DNA of 45,343 nucleotides from Bacteroidota bacterium (GTDB taxonomy: Bacteria > Bacteroidota > Ignavibacteria > UBA10030 > UBA8401). A model generated the notes under the pieces. The model worked only from the letters and a program-made list of their open reading frames with translations. It had not been told where the DNA came from and ran no database searches. Location of the stretch: assembly GCA_013361065.1 (NCBI GenBank), contig JABWAK010000010.1:1-45343 (forward strand), given 5' to 3'. The translations under genes and the position numbers were made by a program. Below are positions 33,908 to 41,709 of this stretch, piece after piece. Numbering within the stretch: position 1 is the stretch's first letter; each line of letters starts with the position of its first letter.

Positions 33908-34669
33908 TTACAGCTTCGCACGTAACGTGATCATCCCGACATTCGTCGTCTGTCCTGAAACGACGGAGATATTGGTCAGTGTTGTGTCATAGAACATCGC
34001 ATTACCGGAGACGATCGTCAGACTGTAGGTGCCCGGTTTGGCATACATGATCCGGAACGAGTTGTTCGCACCGGTCACCGTTCCCAGCGTATCCCCGTTG
34101 CCGTACGCCGTCACCGAGGAGCGGACGTTCACGATTCCCTGGATGTATCCTGTGGACGAGGTGCTCAGCACTCTGATCACCGGTTTCATCACCAGTCCTG
34201 CGCCGGTCATCACCAGGGAGCGCCCCGCATCGAAATCGAGCACCAGCGATGTGGTGACGTTCGCCGAGAGTTCCGCATGGATGTTCAGGATGATCTGATC
34301 GCCGGGCACTTTCAGGGAGAGCCGCACGCCTCCTGCGTAGACCCAGCACGAATCGGATAGCGTCAGCCGCAGCTGGGAGTAGAGTCCGGTCGAGAGTTTC
34401 GCTTCCCCGATCACCGCTTCCGCTCCGTTCACCAGCGCCAGCAGATTGTACGTCCGCACGCCGCTGCTCAATGTGATCCATCCGCTGGTGTTGCTGTGGA
34501 CGGACACGTCCGTGACTGTGATGATGACGGAATCGTACGAGCTTGCCGGAGCGTCGACCATCCGCACCTGCATGGTCCCCTCGCCGTTCGCGGAGGAGGG
34601 ACCGTCATCCGATGCACACCCGCCCACGGCGAGCAGTGCAAGCAGTGTGAAAAGATTCAGCTGTTTCAT
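33908..34669 (-). CDS. DUF4382 domain lipoprotein
   Basis: A 253-aa lipoprotein (lipobox LLAVGGC). The DUF4382 domain covers about residues 30-170: MQVRMVDAPASSYDSVIITVTDVSVH, then RTYNLLALVNGAEAVIGEA and GLYSQLRLTL. The C-terminal 80 residues form a carboxypeptidase-regulatory-like sandwich (GYIQGIVNVRSSVTAYGNGD). Such proteins are common cell-surface lipoproteins of this phylum and have no known activity. It stands alone on its strand, followed by a strong terminator. Confidence 0.9.
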   Translation of the reverse strand: MKQLNLFTLLALLAVGGCASDDGPSSANGEGTMQVRMVDAPASSYDSVIITVTDVSVHSNTSGWITLSSGVRTYNLLALVNGAEAVIGEAKLSTGLYSQLRLTLSDSCWVYAGGVRLSLKVPGDQIILNIHAELSANVTTSLVLDFDAGRSLVMTGAGLVMKPVIRVLSTSSTGYIQGIVNVRSSVTAYGNGDTLGTVTGANNSFRIMYAKPGTYSLTIVSGNAMFYDTTLTNISVVSGQTTNVGMITLRAKL

Positions 34670-35014
34670 AGGTGGATCCTTCCCGTTGTGAACTGATCGT
34701 TCCGGTTATTCCGGAATCTCTGCCCGCAAGTAAACAGGATCCGCCGCCGGATGCAGTGATGGTCTTCATCAACTCCGTGCATAGTGCCGCGCAGATCCTG
34801 CGCACCGATGGAAGCGCGCTGTTGATGCGGTGAGAAGGACGGTGCGGACAACGGTGAGGGATCGAAGTGACCGCAGGAACGGCGTTACGTTGTGACAACG
34901 AACATCACCGGGAGATGCACCGCAGCGCTCAGGTCTCCGGGCGAAGCCCCCTTCTTATCACAAATAATCGTATCTTCGTGGGAGTGGATCATTGACCATG
35001 AAGAGGAGACCGCC
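34670..35014. other. Intergenic region without recognised gene
   Basis: About 345 bp between divergent genes. ORFs here (for example 34605..34898 minus) look like chance frames with no family resemblance. It should hold the promoters of the DUF4382 gene and of the 35015 gene, but I see no convincing boxes. Confidence 0.5.
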
Positions 35015-35254
35015 ATGCCTGAGCAACAGACCATCGAACTGCGCTGCAGCAAGAATCCGGACGGCAAGTACAACGCACGGACGTTCATCAACGGGAAGGA
35101 AGTGAAGGGGAAGGAGTTCAGTGTGAACCGGGGGGACCAGTTCTCTCTGGTGCTGGTCTACCATCAGATCAAGAAACAGTATGCCGGCGCCGCGGTGCAG
35201 ATCAAAGGGGTGGACAAGAACACCGAGGCAAGCATCCTTCATTCGGAGCTGTGA
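35015..35254 (+). CDS. Small hypothetical protein
   Basis: A 79-aa soluble protein that I do not recognise. It is charged and predicted beta-rich (TIELRCSKNPDGKYNARTFI, QFSLVLVYHQIKKQYAGAAV). It has no signal peptide or membrane span. The ATG at 35015 follows GAGGAGA, which decides this start against the 41-codon upstream extension. It is convergent with the GIY-YIG-like gene. Confidence 0.7.
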   Translation: MPEQQTIELRCSKNPDGKYNARTFINGKEVKGKEFSVNRGDQFSLVLVYHQIKKQYAGAAVQIKGVDKNTEASILHSEL

Positions 35255-35319
35255 CAGGACGGTGCATCCCGGCGGACATGCCGGTATCTGTCCTGCCCCT
35301 GCCGCTCACGGCGATCCGG

Positions 35320-35640
35320 TCATTCATTCCCCGGCGGATTGTAATTGCCGACAAGATCGGACTCGATGTTGAGGCGTTTCTTCTTGTCCTCTTCGAAGTG
35401 AACGCAGATGCAGTTCGCATCGTAGCGGGCCAGCAGATGGTCCTTCACACCGTCGAATTGTTTGCCGAGGTTGTCGGTCTCGCCGACGAAGATATGTTTG
35501 TGGGAGACCTTGTTCATCGCGTCGGTCGTGCGCCGGGTGATGACATACACCGCCGCTTCCTGCCTGAACAAGGTCGTGATCGGATGGATGGCGAACGAAT
35601 ACTTCTTTCCTGACTCTCCGCGGAACGCGATCTGTGCCAT
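35320..35640 (-). CDS. GIY-YIG-like small protein
   Basis: A 106-aa protein resembling small GIY-YIG-fold proteins: AVYVITRRT gives the first strand, HIFVGETDNL the second (YIG position is FVG), and the C-terminus ends with IESDLVGNYNPPGNE, which carries the Glu and Asn positions of the fold. The strict GIY and YIG tyrosines are partly changed, and the catalytic arginine is not obvious, so it may be a non-nuclease binding member. The target is unknown. It overlaps no neighbours and has a modest ribosome-binding site (GGAGAG). Confidence 0.62.
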   Translation of the reverse strand: MAQIAFRGESGKKYSFAIHPITTLFRQEAAVYVITRRTTDAMNKVSHKHIFVGETDNLGKQFDGVKDHLLARYDANCICVHFEEDKKKRLNIESDLVGNYNPPGNE

Positions 35641-35721
35641 AGCTCTCTCCTTGTCCCTCCAATATCGTCATTTTCGCCGCCAATACCTACGACCGCGTTG
35701 CCGGCCCCGCCGTACATGAAG

Positions 35722-35747
35722 GACCCGGCTCATACAGACGCCGGGTC
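35722..35747 (-). terminator. Hairpin after the 35768-36181 gene
   Basis: GACCCGGC (35722-35729) and GCCGGGTC (35740-35747) form an 8-bp stem with a 10-nt loop just past the stop. No T tract follows, so it may be a weak or factor-assisted terminator. Confidence 0.45.
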
Positions 35748-35767
35748 GGTAGGGAATTCGGTCCTGC

Positions 35768-36181
35768 TTACTCGTTCACGCTCAGCAGCTGATGCTGCAT
35801 CCGCCGTGCGGCAGCATGGAAGAACCCTGCTTCATCCGCATCGAGCACATCCCGTTCCTCGGCATACCAGGACGGATTCTCCAGGAAGGAGAGCACCACA
35901 TATGCTTTGTAGCGGGTGGTGCCGGAAGGATGGTTCTCGCGGACCGTTTCCACTTCTTCCGTCAGCACCGTCAGATCCGCCGCGGGATACCGCAGGCGCA
36001 GCAGCGCCGTCATCCGCAGCGCGGATTCCACGGCACCGGTGTTGCCGGAACGGAGGGCGTTGACGAGATTCCCGGCGATCCGGATGCTCTTGGTCTGTTC
36101 GGTGGAAGGATTCGTCTGGGCGTGTGCGGCGGTGAGTGCGATCAGGGCGATGGCGGCGATGGTGATGATCTGCTGTTTCAT
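35768..36181 (-). CDS. Hypothetical exported protein
   Basis: A 137-aa protein with a Sec signal peptide (MKQQIITIAAIALIALTAAHA, cleavage before QTNPS) and a mostly helical mature part (RIAGNLVNALRSGNTGAVES, then ADEAGFFHAAARRMQHQLLS). The mature helices recall small periplasmic HEAT-like or DUF proteins, but I recognise no family. The ATG at 36181 follows GGAGGA at good spacing, so the 16-codon upstream extension is rejected. Confidence 0.78.
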   Translation of the reverse strand: MKQQIITIAAIALIALTAAHAQTNPSTEQTKSIRIAGNLVNALRSGNTGAVESALRMTALLRLRYPAADLTVLTEEVETVRENHPSGTTRYKAYVVLSFLENPSWYAEERDVLDADEAGFFHAAARRMQHQLLSVNE

Positions 36182-36331
36182 GGCGTCCTCCGTTGATGAT
36201 GTCCGGTGCAGCGTGATTTCGTAGCACAAAGAACGTCAAAAACAATGTGGAAGATGTGCCGTTCCCGTCAACAGTTGTAAAAAGATGTCATCATACAGAA
36301 CAAATAGAACCCATCATCGGCAGGTCGGCGT

Positions 36332-36384
36332 GGTGACTGTCTCCGGCATGAAAGCGTAAACAAGGGTGACAGTCACCCTCGGAT
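36332..36384. repeat. Paired 13-bp palindrome element, copy B
   Basis: A 53-bp unit beginning GGTGACTGTCTCC and ending GGTGACAGTCACCCTCGGAT. It is 47/53 identical to copy C and shares arms and 33-bp period with copy A. It lies in the 36182-36541 intergenic region, where no gene is visible. Confidence 0.85.
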
Positions 36385-36432
36385 TGATCCCCAAACGAAC
36401 CCCAAAACATCACAGCAGAGCACGTGCACTCC

Positions 36433-36485
36433 GGTGACTGTCACCGGCACGAAAGAGCAAGCCAGGGTGACAGTCACCCTCGGAT
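36433..36485. repeat. Paired 13-bp palindrome element, copy C
   Basis: GGTGACTGTCACC and, 33 bp later, GGTGACAGTCACC, in a 53-bp unit ending CTCGGAT. The arms can form a 13-bp hairpin. The spacing between copies B and C holds AACGAACCCC, also seen at 14839. Confidence 0.85.
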
Positions 36486-36504
36486 ATGAACGCGCGATTC
36501 CCCA

Positions 36505-36533
36505 TTGTCCGTTCGGTGATTTTCCCCTACATT
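36505..36533 (+). promoter_or_regulatory. Possible promoter of the zincin gene
   Basis: TTGTCC (36505-36510), 17 bp, TACATT (36528-36533), 8 nt before the ATG. No Shine-Dalgarno sequence is present between them. Confidence 0.4.
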
Positions 36534-36541
36534 CTTCCACC

Positions 36542-36946
36542 ATGGCACAACAACGCGGACATATCGAACTGACCCGGGATGCATTCGAAGAGATCGCTCA
36601 GGATGCCTACGATGCCCTGCCGGATGATTTCCACGACACCATCGACAATGTCTACATCGTGGTGGAGGACTATCCGTCCGAAGAGACGCAAAAGAAGATG
36701 CGGGTGAGCCGGGAAGGATTGCTCGGACTCTATGAAGGGGTCCCGCTCACGCAGCGGGGAACGTGGTACGGCAGCACGCCGGTCCTGCCCGACAGGATCA
36801 CGCTCTATCAGAAGAACATCGAAGCGGTCTGCCGGGACGAGGATGAACTGGAACTGCGCATCATGGAAGTGCTCTTCCACGAACTCGGTCATTACTTCGG
36901 CATGGACGAGAAACAGGTCCGCGCTGCCATGAAGAAATTCATGTAA
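36542..36946 (+). CDS. Zincin-like metallopeptidase (Zincin_1/DUF1025 type)
   Basis: A 134-aa cytosolic putative zinc peptidase. The active-site helix reads LFHELGHYFGMDE (HExxH with a downstream acidic residue). The N-terminal pattern FEEIAQDAYDALPDDFHDTIDNV and VEDYPSE, followed by LGLYEGVPLTQR and PDRITLYQKNIE, matches the small Zincin_1 family, mostly about 115-140 aa. Substrates are not known. The ORF track begins 36 codons upstream within the repeat region; ATG 36542 fits the family start. It converges with the cytochrome gene. Confidence 0.88.
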   Translation: MAQQRGHIELTRDAFEEIAQDAYDALPDDFHDTIDNVYIVVEDYPSEETQKKMRVSREGLLGLYEGVPLTQRGTWYGSTPVLPDRITLYQKNIEAVCRDEDELELRIMEVLFHELGHYFGMDEKQVRAAMKKFM

Positions 36947-36960
36947 CAGAACTGCCGGAA

Positions 36961-36993
36961 TTGAATCAATGAATCAATGGATCATTGATTCAA
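36961..36993. repeat. 12-bp inverted repeat with GAATCAAT tandem
   Basis: TTGAATCAATGA (36961-36972) and TCATTGATTCAA (36982-36993) are exact reverse complements around a 9-nt loop, built partly from tandem TGAATCAA. It overlaps the stop of the cytochrome gene and may act as a hairpin between converging genes. Confidence 0.65.
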
Positions 36994-37967
36994 TTACTCT
37001 CCGTCTTCTGAACGACCTTTTCCACTTTATTCTTCACCGGCTCCACCGTCTGCAGATACCGGTAGAGCGCCTTCACTTCCAGCTCACTCATGTTCTTGAA
37101 GGAACCCCACGGCATCGGCGTGCCGGGGATCTGCACGCCCTGACGGAACCGGTGCAGGAAGACCTCTTCCGTCCATTGTGCGATATGCCCCGTCTCCGGA
37201 TCCGGCGTGATGTTCGGTGTGGTGAATGTCAGCTCCGGCATCACATCGGAGGGCATCGAGAACCCGCCGGCGAACGAAGGACCGACGAACGCACCGGTCA
37301 TCAGGTCCCGGTTGGTATGGCAGCCCACGCAGTTCGCAATGGAGTGCGCGATGTACTTGCCGTACGCGGCGGTGGAATCCGGCGTCACACGGCGCGGGGG
37401 GACGGCGCTCGGACCGACCGGCGTGATGAGGAATGCCGAGACCGCCTTGCCCATGAAGTTCACCTCCCGGTTCACCACCGGATTGTGCACCGGGGGCAGG
37501 GTGCGCAGGTACGAGATGACGGCGGTCAGGTCCTCATCGCTCAGATCGTGGAACGGCATGAAATCGAACACGGCGCGGCCGTCCGGGAAGACGCCGTTGC
37601 GCAGCACGCGGGCGATCTCGCCGTCCGTCAGCGCACCGATGCCGGTCGCCTTGTCCGACGTGATGTTCGGGGTGCGGATCACGCCGAACGGCAGCTGGAA
37701 GGCGAATCCTCCTTTCAGCGGCACCTCCTCGCCGGCGGCCGCCTTCGCCATATCCTCCGGCGCGAAGTGGCAGCCGGTGCAGTGGGCGGGTCCGTTCACC
37801 AGATACTTGCCGCGGGCGATCACGGCGCTGTCCGTGCTCGCTGTGATCTTCGGATACGGCGAATCGAAGGTGCGGTCATGACGCGCATAGACCGCGGCCA
37901 CGAACAGCACGATGAGCGACCCGAGCACGATGCCGCTCCATTTCAGGATGGCTTTCAGACGTTCCAT
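36990..37967 (-). CDS. Membrane-anchored diheme cytochrome c
   Basis: A 325-aa c-type cytochrome with one N-terminal membrane anchor (GIVLGSLIVLFVAAVYA) and two class I heme domains: CTGCH (about residue 63) with PNITSD and MPFHDLS following, and CVGCH (about residue 213) with PNITPDPETG and the ligand-type methionine in GTPMPWGSF. It should carry electrons on the periplasmic face. No oxidase or dehydrogenase subunit is adjacent, so the partner is unknown. The gene has a strong promoter with an 18-bp palindrome across the start of transcription, so its expression is probably controlled by a repressor. GGAGGT precedes the ATG closely. Confidence 0.92.
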   Translation of the reverse strand: MERLKAILKWSGIVLGSLIVLFVAAVYARHDRTFDSPYPKITASTDSAVIARGKYLVNGPAHCTGCHFAPEDMAKAAAGEEVPLKGGFAFQLPFGVIRTPNITSDKATGIGALTDGEIARVLRNGVFPDGRAVFDFMPFHDLSDEDLTAVISYLRTLPPVHNPVVNREVNFMGKAVSAFLITPVGPSAVPPRRVTPDSTAAYGKYIAHSIANCVGCHTNRDLMTGAFVGPSFAGGFSMPSDVMPELTFTTPNITPDPETGHIAQWTEEVFLHRFRQGVQIPGTPMPWGSFKNMSELEVKALYRYLQTVEPVKNKVEKVVQKTESN

Positions 37968-37987
37968 AGGACCTCCGGGCTTGTTAA

Positions 37988-38005
37988 TCGGACAAAAGTG
38001 TCCGA
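37988..38005. promoter_or_regulatory. 18-bp palindromic operator TCGGACA-N4-TGTCCGA
   Basis: TCGGACA (37988-37994) and TGTCCGA (37999-38005) are perfect inverted halves separated by AAAG. The site starts right after the -10 box of the cytochrome promoter, where a bound protein would block RNA polymerase. GGACA-N4-TGTCC half-sites recall Rrf2-type regulators, but the factor is not identified. Confidence 0.7.
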
Positions 38006-38034
38006 AATATAGACGGCACAGGGGTGATAGTCAA
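38006..38034 (-). promoter_or_regulatory. Promoter of the cytochrome c gene (TTGACT-17-TATATT)
   Basis: Minus strand TTGACT (38034-38029), 17 bp, TATATT (38011-38006). This is the third use of the exact -35 TTGACT with a 17-bp spacer in the window. The leader is about 30-35 nt and contains the palindrome. Confidence 0.78.
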
Positions 38035-38097
38035 CTCCATTCTATACACGGAGAGGAGCGGAACGCCATTCAGAAGGAAGAATGGATGGGGAGTGTA

Positions 38098-38793
38098 TTA
38101 TGGAGTGAAGAAGATGAAGTTCCCGTTAGAATACTTCACACCGAGCGGTGCGGAGTACTCCGTGATGTTCCGTCCGGTGGTGGCAGTGCCGCGGTAGAGG
38201 TACGTGTGCGGAGCGGTGAGGGTCGAATCGAACACCTGGCGGACCGATGACGGCTCCGCGCGGAAGACTGTGTAGCTGCCGCCGTCCACCGAACGCTCCA
38301 GCGTCCAGCTGCGGAACGGACTGAAGAGATCGATATTGATCCGGACGACCGTCGATGCGGTGAAGGTGCCGCGGAGTCCGGGAGGATAGGCGTTGAACGT
38401 TACCGGGAACGCATTCGTATACCCGGTCACTGCTCCATGCAGCAGGACACCGACGCGGTACCCGAAGAGCTGTCCGATCGGCAGCGTGAGCGAATCCGCA
38501 TAGCGGGTGGTGTTGGGCGGGAGCGTGGCGATCCGCGTGAAGACGCCGGGATTGCCGAGCCGCCGCTCTACCACGAATCCCTCTTCGCCCAGACTCTCAT
38601 CATACCATCCCAGGTTCACCACGGAGTCGAGTCCGGTATTCGCATCGAGTCCGGTGGGGAGCGTCGGAACGTACTGCGCGGAGAACGGATCGTGAAGATT
38701 CAGCAGTGAGACATCCGGCTCCATGTCGCAGCCGTTCAGGAACAGGATCGTCACCGCGGCAGCGATGACAGGCAGTGAGGAGGGAGGCATCAT
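38098..38793 (-). CDS. Hypothetical lipoprotein with fibronectin III-like fold
   Basis: A 231-aa lipoprotein (lipobox ILFLNGC near residue 22). The mature part shows two FN3-like sandwich repeats: DSVVNLGWYDESLGEEGFVV and RSWTLERSVDGGSYTVF, each followed by Tyr-rich strands (TYLYRGTATTG). No catalytic motif is visible. Its ATG overlaps the stop of the PEGA gene by 4 nt (ATGA), so both proteins are co-translated and may act together at the cell envelope. Confidence 0.78.
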   Translation of the reverse strand: MMPPSSLPVIAAAVTILFLNGCDMEPDVSLLNLHDPFSAQYVPTLPTGLDANTGLDSVVNLGWYDESLGEEGFVVERRLGNPGVFTRIATLPPNTTRYADSLTLPIGQLFGYRVGVLLHGAVTGYTNAFPVTFNAYPPGLRGTFTASTVVRINIDLFSPFRSWTLERSVDGGSYTVFRAEPSSVRQVFDSTLTAPHTYLYRGTATTGRNITEYSAPLGVKYSNGNFIFFTP

Positions 38794-39929
38794 AGCGGCA
38801 CCTTCATGGTGGCGGAAGACCAGCCGATCTGATAGCGGTCATTCACGAAGGGGACCGGTCGCACCTCCTCGATCTGCAGCCAGTGGACGAAGGAATGGTC
38901 GATCGCCGCATCGGCGAGCACCAGCGCATAGAGCGCGGCAGCAGCGGAGATCCACAGCGCGCGGGCGCGCCGCGCCGTACCGACGGAGGTGCGGGTATGC
39001 AGCAGCTGCTCCCGGCGGAGCAGGGCCGAGTGCTCGTCCGGCGCCGCGTCGTAGAAGGACTGTGCCACGGAAAGGTCGTGTTCCGCGATCGTCACATTGC
39101 GCACCGCATTCCGTGCGGCGAACGCGGCGGTGATGACCGCGGCACACTGGGCCGTTCCTTCCAGCAGGTGACCGTCGACCACCTGACCGAGTCCCGGCAC
39201 CGCTGCCGAGAAGAGCATCGCCCGCAGGGAGAAAGCGGAAAGGTCGTTGCTGATGCGTGTATGCCGGCCGGGTTCGATCTCGAACGTCCCTTCCACCGGC
39301 AGCGGGAAATCCGGATGCCGTATGCGGAGCGTGTGCTGGCCGGTCGCCAGTTTCACCGGACCAGGCGGAGCGCTGAAAGCGGCAGAGTCGAGCGTGATCT
39401 CCGCGCCGGACGGCGATGCGTGGACGGAGAGGAAGCCGAATGCCGGGACCATCTTCACATACCGGACCACACCGGCGCCGCTGTCGATCGTCACCGTCAG
39501 ATCCCTCGGACGGTATTCATCCAGCCGCAGGGATACCGTATGTTTGCCGGGAGCGAGCGGCAGAGCGATGAGCGGTGTTTCGCCCACCGCAATACTGTCC
39601 ACCATTAAACGGACATGCGAGGGGATGGTGAAGACCGTAAGGCCAGGGAGCGGACGGAGCCGCGTGCCGAAGCGGCGGATGGTATCCACACTCACCGTGA
39701 TGGACTCGGTCCGGTCCTGATAGCCGGGGGAGGAAAGCGTGAGAGTGTACGGTCCGACCGGAAGGCTGTCCTGGAACGGCGTCGTTCCGACGATCTCACC
39801 GTTGATGGCGACGACCGCGCTGTCCGGCGCGCACTCCACGATGAGCAGTCCCAGACGTACGGGATGTTCTGTCTGTGCCGGCAGCAGGAGGGGAAGGAGA
39901 GTGGCTGCTGCAAGAAGGATGCGGAGCAT
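38790..39929 (-). CDS. PEGA domain protein with C-terminal membrane domain
   Basis: A 379-aa exported protein. A signal peptide (MLRILLAAATLLPLLLPA) is followed by three PEGA-like repeats: ECAPDSAVVAINGEIVGTTP, IPSHVRLMVDSIAVGETPL and ASPSGAEITLDSAAFSAPP, each ending in a GxYTLTLSxxGY-type strand. The C-terminal part (about 235-379) has two hydrophobic helices and begins LRAMLFSAAVPGLGQVVDG, resembling DUF5683-type membrane modules. PEGA domains bind surface or wall polymers; the role is unknown. It is the first gene of a two-gene operon and the last gene before the AT-rich island. Confidence 0.85.
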   Translation of the reverse strand: MLRILLAAATLLPLLLPAQTEHPVRLGLLIVECAPDSAVVAINGEIVGTTPFQDSLPVGPYTLTLSSPGYQDRTESITVSVDTIRRFGTRLRPLPGLTVFTIPSHVRLMVDSIAVGETPLIALPLAPGKHTVSLRLDEYRPRDLTVTIDSGAGVVRYVKMVPAFGFLSVHASPSGAEITLDSAAFSAPPGPVKLATGQHTLRIRHPDFPLPVEGTFEIEPGRHTRISNDLSAFSLRAMLFSAAVPGLGQVVDGHLLEGTAQCAAVITAAFAARNAVRNVTIAEHDLSVAQSFYDAAPDEHSALLRREQLLHTRTSVGTARRARALWISAAAALYALVLADAAIDHSFVHWLQIEEVRPVPFVNDRYQIGWSSATMKVPL

Positions 39930-40479
39930 GGTTCGGTTCCCGGAAGAAATTCGTCTGCATGATGATAGAGATTTATTCGGAGGAAAGAAACCGGAGATTT
40001 GTCAACACCGTTTTGACACATAGGCGATGCCCCACGGTATGCACGGAAGGCATGTAGTGTTGCAATGCTCTTTTTTCTGTGGAGAGATGGGAAAATAGAT
40101 ATAAGCGATCTGAGCGGAGGAGGGAGAAATGATTCTACTACTTAGGGAAGAAGTTCATCCAGAAAAGTTCTTTAATTGGTATGGACGATAATAATATTTA
40201 AGGGACAATGAAAAGTTCAAGTAATCTATCGAATGTTTGAACTAAACGCCCCTGTTACCTTATGGATGACTCTTCAAATTCAAGCCATTCTATTTCAAAA
40301 ATATGCCCTTTAATTTCACTTATTAAACTATAATTATGACTCTCAATAAAAAGGACTAGGAAAATTAATACTGTAATACAAATAAATATTGAAACTAAAA
40401 TTTATAGGTCTGAGTTTATTAAAAATAAAAAGGCAGATCAAACTCTATCAAAGATTCGAATCTAAATTTAAATGAAAAC
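39930..40479. other. Island boundary: intergenic region with sharp drop in GC
   Basis: Composition changes from GC-rich to AT-rich at about 40.05-40.12 kb. No tRNA, integrase, transposase or attachment repeat is visible. Two small open frames may be noted: 40129-40191 (+), 20 codons with a strong GGAGGAGGGAG before its ATG, and 40255-40401 (-), 48 codons without ATG/GTG/TTG that encode a membrane-span-like stretch (VSIFICITVLIFLVLFIES). The second lies just downstream of the defence operon and may be a decayed gene. Confidence 0.6.
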
Positions 40480-41709
40480 TTACAAATAGTCTAAAGAAAA
40501 GTAATAAAGGTACTGCGAACTTGTAAAGGAGGCCAACAACTGATAATTATCATTTTTATGATCATCTGCAAAATCACAAACACTTTTTATTGAAAATGCA
40601 ATTGGTTTAGGTCTTGTGCAATTCTCAGATGCAAAATATACGCCATAAGTTTCCATTTCAAGACCCAAAACCTTTCTGCTTTGATGCTGTAAGCGGTTTA
40701 TTATTTTTTTGTTCTGAATAACTGCAGAGCCAGATGCAACAGGACCAACATGAACCGATATTCTTACCGCAACTCCAGATTTTTGCATCCATGAATTCTG
40801 AATATCATCAAGATATTTTCTGTTTCCAGATAATTCAATAAACCTTTCCTTAATGCTGCTATCAAGAGGGATGTATTTTGGATCAGGCAAAAAACTATTT
40901 TCCAATTCCCCGGATACTAATTTCCCGCTATTATAGTCCCAGGTCAAATCAGCGATTAGGATATCACCATAATTGACTCCGGAATCTTTCACTCCAGCAC
41001 AAATACCTATGTTTATAATGTATTTTGGTCGATACTTTGAAATGATTTTCATTGATAGTACAGCGGCGGATGTCATCCCCATCTGGGGTGTAGTTGCAAC
41101 TACTACTTTCAGCCGTTTCTCTCCTCTACTAAAAATTCCGGTGTAAAAGATAGTCGAATCATTCGAATGATTGTTCTCTATCCAATTAGCAGGTAAAGCC
41201 AAAATAGATTCAAGTTCGGGGCTTCTTAAAGCAGTGACAATACCTAAATCAAACAGGTAAGTGTTATCATGACTATCACGAAGAGATTTCTTTGAATTGA
41301 CTAAATACTGAAGCTTTGTCGTTAACACTTTTTGCCAATTATTATTTGTATCATCATATTTTAATATTCTCCAAATTTCTTTGGAAAAAAACTCATCTTC
41401 GGAGTCAATTATGCTGGAATATTCAGTTAAGCCTATGATGTGAAATGGTTTATATAATGAATTGCTTGATTTAAGTTCACGAATAAATTCGGCACCTGCG
41501 GATTTTCTGATCTCATCACCTTCGCGATTTGGCAAGTATAAATCTAGTATTAATAAATCAAAATATTTATTATGTAATAGCTCGCGCGCTCCCGTTAGGT
41601 CAACTGCGATAGAAATATTTTCTCTGACTATATCAGAATTATTTAATATTGCGGAAACGATTTTTTCTACTTTGCGAGAATTATCATCCACAATTATAAT
41701 GCTTATCAT
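40480..41709 (-). CDS. dtcC: Detocs-type effector: receiver domain fused to nucleoside phosphorylase-fold (ATP nucleosidase-like) domain
   Basis: A 409-aa fusion. Residues 1-125 are a response-regulator receiver: acidic pair D8-D9 (IIIVDDNS), phospho-acceptor D56 (LLILDLYLP), T96 (IIGLTEYSS) and K117 (LKYDD). Residues 150-409 are a nucleoside phosphorylase/MTAN-fold domain: FDLGIVTALRSPE, INIGICAGVKD with GDILIAD, the ribose-binding EME (E351-M-E353 in GLEMETYG) and catalytic-type D379 in SVCDFAD. In the Detocs defence family this domain cleaves ATP and dATP into adenine and ribose triphosphate when phage infects. Start 41709 overlaps the previous stop as ATGA; the ORF-track start at 41745 would intrude further into the receiver gene. 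AT-rich, foreign-looking codons. Confidence 0.82.
   Translation of the reverse strand: MISIIIVDDNSRKVEKIVSAILNNSDIVRENISIAVDLTGARELLHNKYFDLLILDLYLPNREGDEIRKSAGAEFIRELKSSNSLYKPFHIIGLTEYSSIIDSEDEFFSKEIWRILKYDDTNNNWQKVLTTKLQYLVNSKKSLRDSHDNTYLFDLGIVTALRSPELESILALPANWIENNHSNDSTIFYTGIFSRGEKRLKVVVATTPQMGMTSAAVLSMKIISKYRPKYIINIGICAGVKDSGVNYGDILIADLTWDYNSGKLVSGELENSFLPDPKYIPLDSSIKERFIELSGNRKYLDDIQNSWMQKSGVAVRISVHVGPVASGSAVIQNKKIINRLQHQSRKVLGLEMETYGVYFASENCTRPKPIAFSIKSVCDFADDHKNDNYQLLASFTSSQYLYYFSLDYL

Noticed and set aside
34605-34898. 97-aa minus-strand ORF upstream of the DUF4382 gene
   Set aside because: Overlaps the DUF4382 signal region in another frame and has low-complexity, non-protein-like composition.
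36332-36485. Two 53-bp repeats as a mini-CRISPR array
   Set aside because: Units differ at six positions, only two copies, each contains internal palindromes, and no cas genes are present.
40129-40191. 20-codon ORF with strong Shine-Dalgarno-like sequence
   Set aside because: Too short and unsupported by any family pattern; kept only as a note in the boundary region.
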